Assembly (NCBI RefSeq): GCF_024585265.1
Contig: NZ_CP036533.1
Span: 6,705,001-6,769,000 of the forward strand
Length of the DNA: 64,000 nucleotides
Origin: Bradyrhizobium sp. WBAH42
GTDB lineage: Bacteria; Pseudomonadota; Alphaproteobacteria; Rhizobiales; Xanthobacteraceae
Direction: 5' to 3'
Both the position numbers and the translations under genes were made by a program. Under the pieces are notes generated by a model. The model was given only the letters and a program-made list of their open reading frames with translations, did not search any database and was not told the origin of the DNA. Of this stretch, positions 1-8,059 are shown one piece after another; position 1 is the stretch's first letter, and each line of letters begins with the position of its first letter.

Positions 1-1380
1 GACGGCAAGCTCACCGCGCTCCAGCTCGACGTGCTCTCCAACACCGGCGCCTACGGCAATCATGCCGGTCCGGTGATGTTCCACGCGCTGGCCGAGTCCA
101 TCGCCGTCTACAATTGCCCGAACAAGCGGGTCGACGGCGTCGCCGTCTACACCAACACCGTGCCGGCAGGGGCGTTTCGGGGCTATGGCCTGCCGCAGGC
201 GTTGATCGCGGTGGAAGCGGCGATCGACGAACTGGCGAGGCAACTTGGCATCAACCCTTACGAGATGCGGCGGCGCAATATCGTGAGGCCCGGCGATCCC
301 ATGCTGTCGCCGCCGCCGTCCGAATATCACGACGTGCTCTACGGCTCCTATGGGCTCGACCAGTGCCTCGACCTCGTCGAGCGCGCGATGCAGGCCGATG
401 GCCCGCAGCCGGAGCTGTCGCCGGATTGGCTGATCGGCGATGGCATCGCGCTGACCATGATCGACACCGTGCCGCCGGCCGGCCACTTCGCCGATGCTGC
501 GATCGCGCTCAACGACGACGGCGGCCTCGACCTCACCGTCGGCACGGCCGAGTTCGGCAACGGCACCAGCACCGTGCATCGCCAGATCGCGGCGACCACG
601 CTGGCGACCACGGTCGAGAGGATCCATCTGCGCCAGTCCGACACCGCCCATGGCGGCCACGACACCGGCGCGTATGGCAGCGCCGGCACCTTCGTTGCGG
701 GCAAGGCGACGCATGCGGCAGCCGTGCAGCTTGCGAGCGAGTTGAAGGCGGCAGCCGCCGGCGCCTGGCTGTGCGATGTGGAGACTTGCGCGCTCGATGC
801 GGACGCTGTCGTCAGCGGCGTCCGCCGCATGCCTTTTGCGGAGCTGGCGAAGCTCGCCCGCGAGCGCGGACGGCCGTTCGCAGGCAGCGGCACGTCCGGC
901 GGCACGCCGCGATCGGTCGGGTTCAACGTGCAGGGCTTTCGCGTCGCGGTGAACAAGGGCACCGGCGAGCTCCGGATTCTCAGGAGCGTGCACGCCGCCG
1001 ACGCGGGCGTGGTCGCCAATCCCATGCAGTGCCGCGGTCAGGTCGAAGGCGGCGTGGCGCAGGCGCTCGGTGCTGCGCTCTACGAGGAGATGGTGATCGA
1101 CGCGAGCGGCCGCGTCATCAATCCGAAATTCCGCGACTACCACCTGCCCTCATTCGCCGACGTGCCCCGCACGGAAGTGTTCTTCGCCGACACGTCCGAC
1201 ACGATCGGACCGCTCGGCGCGAAATCGATGAGCGAGAGCCCGTACAATCCGGTCGCCGCCGCGCTCGGCAACGCGATTGCGGATGCCACCGGCATTCGCT
1301 TTACTGCACCACCCTTCAAGCCGGACCGGCTGTTTCCGGGGCTGCTCGACAAGTTTGGGGGCTTCGACCGGACTCGATAG
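1..1380 (+). CDS. Xanthine dehydrogenase-family molybdopterin-binding subunit, C-terminal part
   Basis: The reading frame is open from base 1, so the N-terminus lies outside the window; about 459 residues are present. The sequence reads as the second half of a Mo-hydroxylase large subunit: GAFRGYGLPQ near the start is the family's FRG(F/Y)G motif. Near the end, GPLGAKSMSESPYNP corresponds to the GAKG(V/M)GE loop that carries the catalytic glutamate, although the usual second glycine is a serine here. These enzymes hydroxylate purines or other N-heterocycles using a molybdopterin cofactor. The convergent neighbours are ureide-pathway genes (uraD-uraH, puuE), which favours a purine substrate, but that is inferred from context; other aldehyde or heterocycle substrates are possible. 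Confidence 0.9.
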   Translation, partial: DGKLTALQLDVLSNTGAYGNHAGPVMFHALAESIAVYNCPNKRVDGVAVYTNTVPAGAFRGYGLPQALIAVEAAIDELARQLGINPYEMRRRNIVRPGDPMLSPPPSEYHDVLYGSYGLDQCLDLVERAMQADGPQPELSPDWLIGDGIALTMIDTVPPAGHFADAAIALNDDGGLDLTVGTAEFGNGTSTVHRQIAATTLATTVERIHLRQSDTAHGGHDTGAYGSAGTFVAGKATHAAAVQLASELKAAAAGAWLCDVETCALDADAVVSGVRRMPFAELAKLARERGRPFAGSGTSGGTPRSVGFNVQGFRVAVNKGTGELRILRSVHAADAGVVANPMQCRGQVEGGVAQALGAALYEEMVIDASGRVINPKFRDYHLPSFADVPRTEVFFADTSDTIGPLGAKSMSESPYNPVAAALGNAIADATGIRFTAPPFKPDRLFPGLLDKFGGFDRTR

Positions 1381-1402
1381 CAGCGACCATGGTGGCGCCA
1401 TG

Positions 1403-1545
1403 CTCCCTCGCCCCGCTTGCGGGGAGAGGGTTGGGGTGAGGGGGAGTCTCGGCGAGGACGGTGACAGTTGGACTCGCGGAGAGTCCCCCTCACCCGGATT
1501 GCATCTTCGATGCAATCCGACCTCTCCCCGCAAGCGGGGCGAGGT
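1403..1545. repeat. Dispersed compound palindrome, family A, copy 1
   Basis: Two short hairpins of the type CCCCGC-ttgc-GGGG bracket a shared core containing TTGGACTCGCGGAGA and CCCCTCACCC. Related copies lie at 15010-15153 and 42015-42157, with a fragment near 13652-13686. It fills the gap between the convergent Mo-hydroxylase and uraD-uraH genes and could act as a transcription-attenuating structure. Confidence 0.85.
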
Positions 1546-1562
1546 GAAGAGAGCGCTCGCAT

Positions 1563-2450
1563 TTAGCTGCCGCGATAGGTCGAGTAGCTCCAGGGCGTGA
1601 CCAGCAGCGGCACGTGGTAATGGCTTTCCGGCTCGCTGATCGCAAAGCGCAGCGGGATCTCGTCGAGGAACGGCGGGTCGGACAGCGGCACGTTGCGCGC
1701 GGCATAATATTTGGCAACGCTGAAGCGCAGCTCGTAGCGGCCGATCGGCAGCGGACGGCCGCCGATCAGCGGCCCGTCGGTGCGGCCGTCGGCATTGGTC
1801 ACCGCGCGCGCGATGATGCGGTTCTCGCCAAGGCTCGCGAGCTCCACGAGCTCAATCGGAATGCCCGGCGCGGGCTTGCCGATCTGGTTGTCCAGCACAT
1901 GGGTCGAGAGCCGGCCGTGCACCTTCAGCCTGTCATCGGCGACGACGAGCTGGTCGAGCCGCAGCGCGGAGATGCGGCCGATCTCCTCGATCGCACGTCT
2001 TGTCTCGGTCTTGGCGATGTTGAGCAGCCGGGCCTCGAAGTCGCGCAGCACGGAATCCTTGGTGTGACGGCGCACGCAGACGATATAGGGGAAGCCGAAC
2101 TTGTCGCGATAGGCATTGTTGGCCCGCTCGAACGCGGAATATTCGGCATCCGACAGCCGGTCGAGGCCGGCGCTGTTCTGCTCGTCGGTCGATTCCGCGG
2201 TGAGGCCGGCGGCGCGCTGGGTCTTATTGGCGAGATCGGGATGCGCCCGGATCAATGCCAGCTGCACGTCGGGCTCGGCACTCTGGATTGCCGCCATCAG
2301 CGCGCCGTGCAGCTCATTGATGCCGGCGAACGGCCGCTTTGCCGCGAGCTGCTCGGCGATCCACGGCGAATATTCGACGACGTTGGCGAGCACCGCGACG
2401 AAGTCGGCCGTGCTTGCAGTGTTGAGATCGCCGAGCGAAATCTGCGACAT
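1563..2450 (-). CDS. Fused OHCU decarboxylase / 5-hydroxyisourate hydrolase
   Basis: The 295-residue protein joins two consecutive enzymes of urate breakdown. Residues ~5-165 form an OHCU decarboxylase (UraD type) with RAHPDLA and FGFPYIVCVR motifs. Residues ~185-295 form a transthyretin-like HIU hydrolase (UraH type), with LSTHVLDNQIGKPA at its start and the diagnostic C-terminal YRGS. Together they convert 5-hydroxyisourate via OHCU to S-allantoin. Start: tandem ATGs lie at 2453 and 2450; a GGGTGAG box gives better spacing to 2450. The gene begins 2-5 bases after the puuE stop, so the two are translationally coupled. The fusion order is opposite to the reaction order (HIU hydrolase acts first). 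Confidence 0.93.
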   Translation of the reverse strand: MSQISLGDLNTASTADFVAVLANVVEYSPWIAEQLAAKRPFAGINELHGALMAAIQSAEPDVQLALIRAHPDLANKTQRAAGLTAESTDEQNSAGLDRLSDAEYSAFERANNAYRDKFGFPYIVCVRRHTKDSVLRDFEARLLNIAKTETRRAIEEIGRISALRLDQLVVADDRLKVHGRLSTHVLDNQIGKPAPGIPIELVELASLGENRIIARAVTNADGRTDGPLIGGRPLPIGRYELRFSVAKYYAARNVPLSDPPFLDEIPLRFAISEPESHYHVPLLVTPWSYSTYRGS

Positions 2451-2454
2451 CATC

Positions 2455-3390
2455 TCACCCGATCTCGAATGCGTCGGCGGCAAGGTGGGCGTGCTTGTCG
2501 TGCCAGTGCTGCGCGATCTGCAGCCGCGTCGGCACCCAGACGCGCTCGTGCTTGCCGATATAGTCGAGAAAGCGGATCAGGCCCGCTGCGCGGCCGGGCC
2601 GGCCGGCGAGGCGGCAATGCAGGCCGACCGACATCATCTTCGGCGCGGTCTCACCTTCCGCGTAGAGCACGTCGAAGGCGTCCTTCAGATAGGTGAAGAA
2701 CTGCTCGCCCTCGGCAAAGCCCTGCGGGTTGATGAACCGCATGTCGTTGGCATCCAGCGTATAGGGAATGATGAGCTGCTTGCCGCCCGTGCCCTTGACC
2801 CAATAGGGCAAATCGTCGGCGTAGGAGTCGCAGAGATAGAGGAAGCCGCCCTCCTCCATCAACAGACGGTTGGTGTTGATCGAGGAGCGCCCGGTGTACC
2901 AGCCGAGCGGACGCGAGCCCGTCGCCTCGGTATGGACGCGGATGGACTCGGCGATCTCGGCGCGTTCCTGCGCCTCGGTCATGTCCTTGTGCTCGATCCA
3001 TTTCAGGCTGTGGCTGGCGATATCCCAGCCCGCCTCCTTCATCGCAATGACAATCTCGGGATTGCGCTTCAGCGCGGTGGCGACACCGAACACCGTGGTC
3101 GGCCACTTCCGCTCGTTGAACATCCGCCACAGCCGCCAGAAGCCGGCGCGCGAGCCATATTCGAACATGGATTCGATGTTGGCGTGGCGCTGGCCGGGCC
3201 AGGGCTGCGCGCCTAGTACGTCGGAAAGGAAGGCTTCCGAGGCGCGGTCGCCGTGCAGGATGTTGTTCTCGCCGCCCTCTTCGAAATTGACGACGAACTG
3301 CACCGCGACCCGCGCGTCACCAGGCCATTGCGGATGCGGCGGGTTGCGGCCGTAACCGCGGAGATCGCGCGGGTAGCGGGGCTCAGTCAC
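2455..3390 (-). CDS. puuE: Allantoinase PuuE (polysaccharide-deacetylase fold)
   Basis: This 311-residue protein opens the hydantoin ring of allantoin to allantoate using a polysaccharide-deacetylase-like fold, unlike the amidohydrolase-type allantoinase. NFEEGGENN near residue 35, the ESMFEYGSRAGFWR segment and the late GLHCRLAGRPGR stretch are characteristic of the PuuE family. The start is GTG at 3390, directly abutting the TGA of the upstream DUF3830 gene (TGAGTG), and the stop is followed within a few bases by the uraD-uraH start, so the three genes form one tightly packed operon. Soluble and cytoplasmic; no signal peptide. Confidence 0.93.
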   Translation of the reverse strand: MTEPRYPRDLRGYGRNPPHPQWPGDARVAVQFVVNFEEGGENNILHGDRASEAFLSDVLGAQPWPGQRHANIESMFEYGSRAGFWRLWRMFNERKWPTTVFGVATALKRNPEIVIAMKEAGWDIASHSLKWIEHKDMTEAQERAEIAESIRVHTEATGSRPLGWYTGRSSINTNRLLMEEGGFLYLCDSYADDLPYWVKGTGGKQLIIPYTLDANDMRFINPQGFAEGEQFFTYLKDAFDVLYAEGETAPKMMSVGLHCRLAGRPGRAAGLIRFLDYIGKHERVWVPTRLQIAQHWHDKHAHLAADAFEIG

Positions 3391-3804
3391 TCAGACTTCC
3401 TCAAAGCGGATCGGCAGCGCGCCCTTCCACAGCACGCTCTTGCCCAGCGTCGCCAGATTCTCCAGGCCCGAGGTCAGCGTGATGAAATGGTTGCCGGCGA
3501 GCTGGCCCATCTTGCTCGCGAAATGCACGCCGCCATAGGCCAGCAGGATCTCGGTCTCGCTGATACCGCCGGGATAGAGGATGATCTGGCCGGGCGCCGG
3601 ATAGCTGGTGTGGTTCTCGTAGCCGACGCCGAAGTCGAGGTCGCCGAGCGGCATCCACACGCCCTCGCCGCTCCAGCGCACATGGATGATGTGGCTTTCG
3701 AACGGCAGCGCCTTGCGGAAAGCGGCGACGGTCTTGGGCGCCGCTTGCTCCTCGAAACGGGCATCGAAGGTGAAATCGCCGGCGCGGATAACGAGTTTGC
3801 TCAT
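3391..3804 (-). CDS. DUF3830 family protein
   Basis: This 137-residue soluble protein matches the DUF3830 family, thought to have a cyclophilin-like fold; its biochemical role is unknown. Recognisable parts are FDARFEEQAAPKTVAAF near the N-terminus and PGQIILYPGGISETEILLAYG in the middle. It is the first gene of the DUF3830-puuE-uraDH unit, directly abutting puuE. Position suggests a function linked to ureide catabolism, perhaps binding or isomerising a pathway intermediate, but that is inference. An AGAGATGAG stretch precedes the ATG. Confidence 0.85.
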   Translation of the reverse strand: MSKLVIRAGDFTFDARFEEQAAPKTVAAFRKALPFESHIIHVRWSGEGVWMPLGDLDFGVGYENHTSYPAPGQIILYPGGISETEILLAYGGVHFASKMGQLAGNHFITLTSGLENLATLGKSVLWKGALPIRFEEV

Positions 3805-3893
3805 CTCATCTCTCTGGATCGGGGGCGATGCGCCCCGCGGGAACTTTCAGCAAAAAGCACTCCATCGGGCTTCGCGCAAGAGGCGAAGCCACA

Positions 3894-4169
3894 TCACCTG
3901 CGGTCGTAGGACCAGCCGAATATGCCGCTCCGCCTGACCTCCGGCTCCGGCTCGGCCGCGGCCGGCGCCTCCTTCAGTTCCGCCTGCGGCGGCGGTGCGG
4001 GCGGCGCCGGCAGGTTCTCGCATTTCATGGAATAGACCAGCTTGCCGTCCGCGGTCCGCCCGATCGGTGCGCAGGGGTCGGGACGCGCCGCCGCGCTCTT
4101 CGGCGTGGGCTTGATCTGCGCCGCCGCCGGCGCGGCGATCAGGAGAAGGACCAGCAGATATTTCGACAT
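3894..4169 (-). CDS. Small secreted proline/alanine-rich protein
   Basis: A 91-residue protein begins with a clear Sec signal (MSKYLLVLLLIAAPAAAQ) and is followed by a short mature domain with two cysteines (DPCAPIG and MKCENL) and a proline/alanine/glutamate-rich tail. No enzymatic motif is visible. A longer frame reaching 4322 runs into repeat DNA, so the ATG at 4169, directly preceding the signal sequence, is preferred. Likely a periplasmic or cell-envelope protein of unknown role. Confidence 0.7.
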   Translation of the reverse strand: MSKYLLVLLLIAAPAAAQIKPTPKSAAARPDPCAPIGRTADGKLVYSMKCENLPAPPAPPPQAELKEAPAAAEPEPEVRRSGIFGWSYDRR

Positions 4170-4254
4170 CGTTGTCGCCTGGAAGCTCAATGGCCCATTG
4201 AACCGGATTGCGCAGGCCAAGTCCATACGCGAGGCGGCGATCGTGCTCACGAAC

Positions 4255-4423
4255 GTGTCCCGGACAAGCTGCAACGCTTTGAGCGTGGCAGCGCAGAGCC
4301 GGGACCCAGAGCGATACGGCACGATGCCGCGACGTGGGCCCCGGCTCTGCAGCGCATCGTCGAAGGGACGCTGCCATAGCGCGTCAAAGACGCGCGTAAA
4401 CGCGCTGATGGCGTCCGGGGCAC
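4255..4423. repeat. Nested palindromic repeat
   Basis: Outer arms GTGTCCCGGAC (4255-4265) and GTCCGGGGCAC (4413-4423) pair with one mismatch. Inner arms 4293-4308 and 4335-4350 pair 15 of 16. The structure could fold as a long stem with an internal hairpin. It lies upstream of the small secreted gene on the opposite strand. No coding content is seen. Confidence 0.75.
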
Positions 4424-4456
4424 GAGAGCGAAGTGTGGTGGCACACTCTCCTCCTC

Positions 4457-4533
4457 GTCATTGCGAGCGCACGAAGCAATCCAGAGTCTTTCCACGGAGG
4501 GATTCTCGATTGCTTCGCTGCGCTCGCAATGAC
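4457..4533. repeat. Dispersed palindrome, family B, copy 1
   Basis: An inverted repeat with arms of about 25 bases (4457-4481 and 4508-4533) ends in GTCATTGCGAG / CTCGCAATGAC. A second copy lies at 61333-61410 with nearly the same sequence. Bases 4534-4653, between this and the next element, hold nothing recognisable. Confidence 0.88.
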
Positions 4534-4653
4534 GGAGTATGAGGCAACTGCATGCTCTTTCGGCTCGCATCTTGCTTGCAGACACGCCTTCGCGTCCTCG
4601 CGGCTTATTCGCCCGAGCCTTGCTTGATTGCTCGACCCTCTCTAGCCAAGAGG

Positions 4654-4766
4654 GCGCAGGGAAGACCGGGTGCCGACTGGCACCCGCGGTCCGCTGCGCG
4701 AAAGGTAGCGCAAAAGAACCGCACAGCAGCATACAGGTGTAGCCAAACACTCGGCCTTCCCTGCGC
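4654..4766. repeat. Structured intergenic element: long stem with nested hairpins
   Basis: Fifteen-base arms at 4654-4668 and 4752-4766 pair with a single G-T position. Inside are a perfect GGGTGCC-gact-GGCACCC hairpin (4668-4685) and a TGCGC...GCGCA hairpin (4695-4712). The following ~500 bases to about 5260 contain no plausible gene: all frames are short and lack ribosome sites. The segment resembles a long dispersed intergenic sequence seen in Bradyrhizobium genomes; that resemblance is from memory, not a search. Confidence 0.6.
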
Positions 4767-5307
4767 GATGGTCGGACGGCTTATGCCGCGCTCTCCCGGG
4801 AGCCGAATTCCTTCTGGCCTCCCTCGCCCCGCGAATTGCATGATGCAGTCCGCCCGGTTGGGCTCGCTCGCACCTCCGCAGAAGCTTGACCGTAGCAACG
4901 ACGGCCAGGACCACACGGTTTTGCCGTACGCACGGCCCGCCATTTCGCCGCAGTATTCCCGAGCCCTGTCGACAAAGCTGGAAACTTACAGACGAGACGA
5001 AGCCTAGCAGCGCCGTCGTCCGCACGCGGTTACGGACTCACAGGGACTACCCGCCCTGCCCGCACCTCTCGTGCCGACGCTGCCGCGCCCACCGCAAGCC
5101 CGGCTCGCGACAATGACGACCACAAGATCGCCCCTCTTGGATGAGCCGGGATGGGCGAGACATACGATATTTCCGAATTTCGGTAAAGCGGAATGTTTTC
5201 GCGCGGGTGGGTTGACAGCCCGGCGACACACCCGGGTCCCGTAGGGGTAACGGATTTAGCTTAGACGCGCCGTGTCCGGCCGAAAGACCTGTGCTGCCGC
5301 CGACCGC
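4767..5307. other. Non-coding stretch without recognised gene
   Basis: No frame here has convincing codon use or a ribosome-binding site. The DNA continues the structured element described at 4654-4766 and ends near the stop of the next minus-strand gene. No promoter, RNA gene or mobile-element end was recognised. Confidence 0.5.
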
Positions 5308-5709
5308 TCAGTATGGTGCGTAACGATAGCCCGGATCGTAGTAGTAAGGACCGCCGCCGTAATAGCCGGGACCGCCGTAGTAGGGACGCGGGCCATAACC
5401 ATAATAATAGCGGTTTTCATAGTATTCCTGGCGGCGGCTCTCGGCGATCGCGCCTCCGATCAGACCTGCGGCCATGCCCATGAAGGCGAGACCCGCGGCA
5501 TTCGGCCCGCGTCGATAGTAACGCCGCCGGTGTGCGCTGAAATCGGTGACGTCGGAGGCAGCCTGACCGGCCACGGCCGCCTTGGCGGCCGGTGTCCCGG
5601 CCGAAGCCGCTGCGGACGGGGATGCGGAAGCCGCAATCAGGGCGAGGCTCGCAAGCGCGACCACGATCGTGTTGCGGCCGGCAGCGGAAATCACGGGTCC
5701 AATACTCAT
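5308..5709 (-). CDS. Exported Gly/Tyr-rich envelope protein
   Basis: The 133-residue product starts with an N-terminal hydrophobic export signal (residues ~12-35, ending ASPSAAAS). An alanine-rich linker and a second hydrophobic stretch (AAGLAFMGMAAGLIGGAI) follow, then a low-complexity tail of tyrosine, glycine and proline (for example YYGYGPRPYYGGPG). Such tails are common in small rhizobial envelope proteins of unknown function. The ATG at 5709 is chosen because GAGAGGGAATACGAAA precedes it; an upstream ATG at 5787 would disrupt the signal peptide. Confidence 0.72.
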   Translation of the reverse strand: MSIGPVISAAGRNTIVVALASLALIAASASPSAAASAGTPAAKAAVAGQAASDVTDFSAHRRRYYRRGPNAAGLAFMGMAAGLIGGAIAESRRQEYYENRYYYGYGPRPYYGGPGYYGGGPYYYDPGYRYAPY

Positions 5710-5902
5710 TTTCGTATTCCCTCTCTTCTCGCCCAAAGAAACATAAGCAAACGATCTATAATCCGCAAACCACTGAAATGGTTTCATGATCGCGGCGATC
5801 TGCCACGCTTTGAACGATTGTAAACCGAACGATCAGATCCAGCTTGAACCATCCAACCTGAGCGGATAATGAACAGCCGCGCCGTTTTTCGGTCGCCGTA
5901 AG

Positions 5903-5918
5903 CGTTTCACGTGAACCA
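5903..5918. promoter_or_regulatory. parS-like palindrome
   Basis: The 16-mer CGTTTCACGTGAACCA matches the ParB-binding parS consensus TGTTTCACGTGAAACA at 14 of 16 positions, including 13 consecutive positions (GTTTCACGTGAA core). It lies in the non-coding gap between two divergent genes. It may be a functional centromere-like site or a chance palindrome. Confidence 0.4.
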
Positions 5919-5965
5919 ACGCATCAACCGACGCCGTCGGGATCGATGCCATTTTCGGGTTCAAC

Positions 5966-6250
5966 GTGACTGACGCGTCCTTCTCCAAGAGAAACCAGAT
6001 GATCGTGGTTCGCAAACTGCCGGCGCGCTATGCGCCGATCGTGATGCCATTCGTGCTGTCCATCCTCATGACGGCCGTGGTGTCGGTCATTTCGACGCTG
6101 CGGAGCCTGGGGGCAACGCCGGCGTTCCTGGCGACCTGGCCGGGCGCCTGGGGACTGTCCTGGCTCGTCGCCTTCCCGACGCTGCTCCTGGTGCTGCCGC
6201 TGGTCCGCCGGATCGTTGCCTGGCTCGTGGCAACCCCACCCGGCCGGTAG
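5966..6250 (+). CDS. DUF2798 family small membrane protein
   Basis: A 94-residue protein with two transmembrane helices, residues ~25-46 (IVMPFVLSILMTAVVSVIST) and ~62-85 (GLSWLVAFPTLLLVLPLV). The pattern of a first helix starting MPF.LS..MT..VS followed by a W-rich loop and a PTLL..P.VRR second helix is that of the DUF2798 family, whose function is unknown. An internal ATG at 5999 would give an 83-residue version that keeps both helices and is equally plausible. It ends six bases before the stop of the convergent ClC gene. Confidence 0.78.
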   Translation: MTDASFSKRNQMIVVRKLPARYAPIVMPFVLSILMTAVVSVISTLRSLGATPAFLATWPGAWGLSWLVAFPTLLLVLPLVRRIVAWLVATPPGR

Positions 6251-6256
6251 CCGCGC

Positions 6257-8044
6257 CTACGACAGCGCCCCCAGCACGCCCCTCGTCGCCTTGTCGATCT
6301 CCTCGACATAGCGGCGGCGGGCGAAGTTCTCGGTGAGGAAACCGACCACCTTGCGGCTGTCGGTGGAATCGACCACCGCCAGCATCTCCGCCTCGGCTTC
6401 GTCGAACACCGCCATCGCCGACTTCACGTTCATTTCCGGGATCAGCACGATGTCGATCAGGCGGGCGAGCTCGATCACCTGGATGTCGTCGGCGATGGTA
6501 TCGAGGTCGCTGGAGAACAAATCGGGCAGCAGGACGAGGCCGATATATTCGTCCGCATTGTTGACGATGACGATTCCCGGCCGCGAGCCGAGCGCGAACT
6601 CGCGGCGCGCGGCGGCGATCGTCGTGGTCGAGGGCACTTTGCCGACGTCCGAGCGCATCAGGCGCTCGACCGTGAGGTTGCGCAGCCAGCCGACGTCGTT
6701 GGCGCTGCGGATGGTCTCGCCGCGCAGATGCAGGCGCCAGGTCGAGAAGGAATGGCCGAACATGAAGCGGACGCAGATCGAGGTGACGATGCAGCCCGCC
6801 AGCACCACGGCGGTGACGTCGACATTGCGGGTCATCTCGAGCACCAGGAACGACATCGTGAGCGGGCCGCCGACGATGGCGACGCCGAGCGTCGCCATGC
6901 CGGTCAGCATCGCCACCAGGGGGTCGATCACGAAATGCGGACTGATCAGCTCCAACAGCTCGGCGAAGAACTTTCCGATCAGGCTGCCGACGAACAGCGA
7001 GGCGAAGAACAGGCCGCCGCGAAACCCCGAGGCGAGCGAGATCAGGCAGGCCGTCACCTTCAAGGCGATGATCAGCGCGATCAGGCCGATCGTCATGTCG
7101 TGGAAGAGATCGAGCACCATGGCGCCATGGCCGGCCGCGAGAACCTGCGGCGTGATGATGGCGAACCCGCCGACGATGAGGCCGCCGATCACGGGACGCA
7201 GCCAGACCGGCATCCAGGCGAACAGCCGCTCGAACACCGGCGAGGAGCGCATCACGGCGATGCCGACGCCGCTGGTGATGAGGGCGAGCCCGATCAAGGC
7301 GAGATACTGCTCGACGCCGACGGCGCTGACCTTGGGTATCTCCAGCGAATAGGGCGCGCCGCCGAGCCATTGCGCGGTCAGGGCGCCCGCCAGCGAGGCC
7401 GCCAGGATCGGCGCTGCGCTGCCGACCGAATAGACGCCGACGATCAGCTCGCAGGCGTAGAAGGCGCCGGTGATCGGCGCGCCGAACGCCGCCGCGATCG
7501 CTGCCGCCGCCCCGCAACCGACCATCAGGCGCAGATCGTTGCGACGGAGATTGAAGAACTTGCCGAGCAGCGAGGCGATGCCGGAGCCGATCTGGGTATA
7601 GCCGGCCTCTAGGCCGACCGAGGCGCCGCAGCCGTTCGAGATCAGGGTCTGGCTCGACACAACCACGCTGTCGCGCATCGACAGATTGCCGCCGCGCAGC
7701 GCGTTGGCCTCGATCGGGTCGACGGCGTTAGAGATCTTCATCCGCCGTCGCGACCATTCCATGATGCCGAGCGCGAGCCCGCCGAGTGCGGGCGCGATCA
7801 ATGCCGCCCACGGACTGACGCTCGCGTGGGCCGACAGGTGGACATCAACGGGAATGCCGTAGATCACGACATGCGCGATCTGGGCGATGTGGGCCATCAG
7901 CGTCACGACGGCACCCGCGAGCGTGCCGATCACGAGCGCGAGCGGGATCAAATAGAACTCGTTGCTGCGCAACAGCGCACGCAGCCGAACCATCGTGCGG
8001 TTCGTCTTCTTGCGATCGACGAGATGCCTGATCCGCACCAACAT
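6257..8044 (-). CDS. ClC-type chloride channel/antiporter with C-terminal CBS pair
   Basis: This 595-residue inner-membrane protein has about ten hydrophobic helices followed by a cytoplasmic CBS pair (residues ~455-580). The ClC signature glutamate is present in GLEAGYTQ (usually GREGP.VQ). By eye, FGAPITGAFYACEL aligns with the segment that carries the proton glutamate in E. coli ClC, and the second acidic position is leucine here. The GxFxP motif reads GGLFFA, without the proline. These changes suggest a divergent ClC subgroup, possibly a channel rather than a proton-coupled exchanger. It lies 15 bases downstream of the class II aldolase gene and is probably co-transcribed with it. Confidence 0.88.
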   Translation of the reverse strand: MLVRIRHLVDRKKTNRTMVRLRALLRSNEFYLIPLALVIGTLAGAVVTLMAHIAQIAHVVIYGIPVDVHLSAHASVSPWAALIAPALGGLALGIMEWSRRRMKISNAVDPIEANALRGGNLSMRDSVVVSSQTLISNGCGASVGLEAGYTQIGSGIASLLGKFFNLRRNDLRLMVGCGAAAAIAAAFGAPITGAFYACELIVGVYSVGSAAPILAASLAGALTAQWLGGAPYSLEIPKVSAVGVEQYLALIGLALITSGVGIAVMRSSPVFERLFAWMPVWLRPVIGGLIVGGFAIITPQVLAAGHGAMVLDLFHDMTIGLIALIIALKVTACLISLASGFRGGLFFASLFVGSLIGKFFAELLELISPHFVIDPLVAMLTGMATLGVAIVGGPLTMSFLVLEMTRNVDVTAVVLAGCIVTSICVRFMFGHSFSTWRLHLRGETIRSANDVGWLRNLTVERLMRSDVGKVPSTTTIAAARREFALGSRPGIVIVNNADEYIGLVLLPDLFSSDLDTIADDIQVIELARLIDIVLIPEMNVKSAMAVFDEAEAEMLAVVDSTDSRKVVGFLTENFARRRYVEEIDKATRGVLGALS

Positions 8045-8059
8045 CGTCTGGCCCGCCTC

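Noticed and set aside
4247..4750. Minus-strand 167-residue frame in the repeat region
   Set aside because: It translates dispersed palindromes (family B and neighbours), a common source of false proteins.
6087..7517. 476-residue minus-strand frame overlapping the ClC gene
   Set aside because: Out-of-frame shadow of the ClC gene, arginine-rich and without hydrophobic helices.
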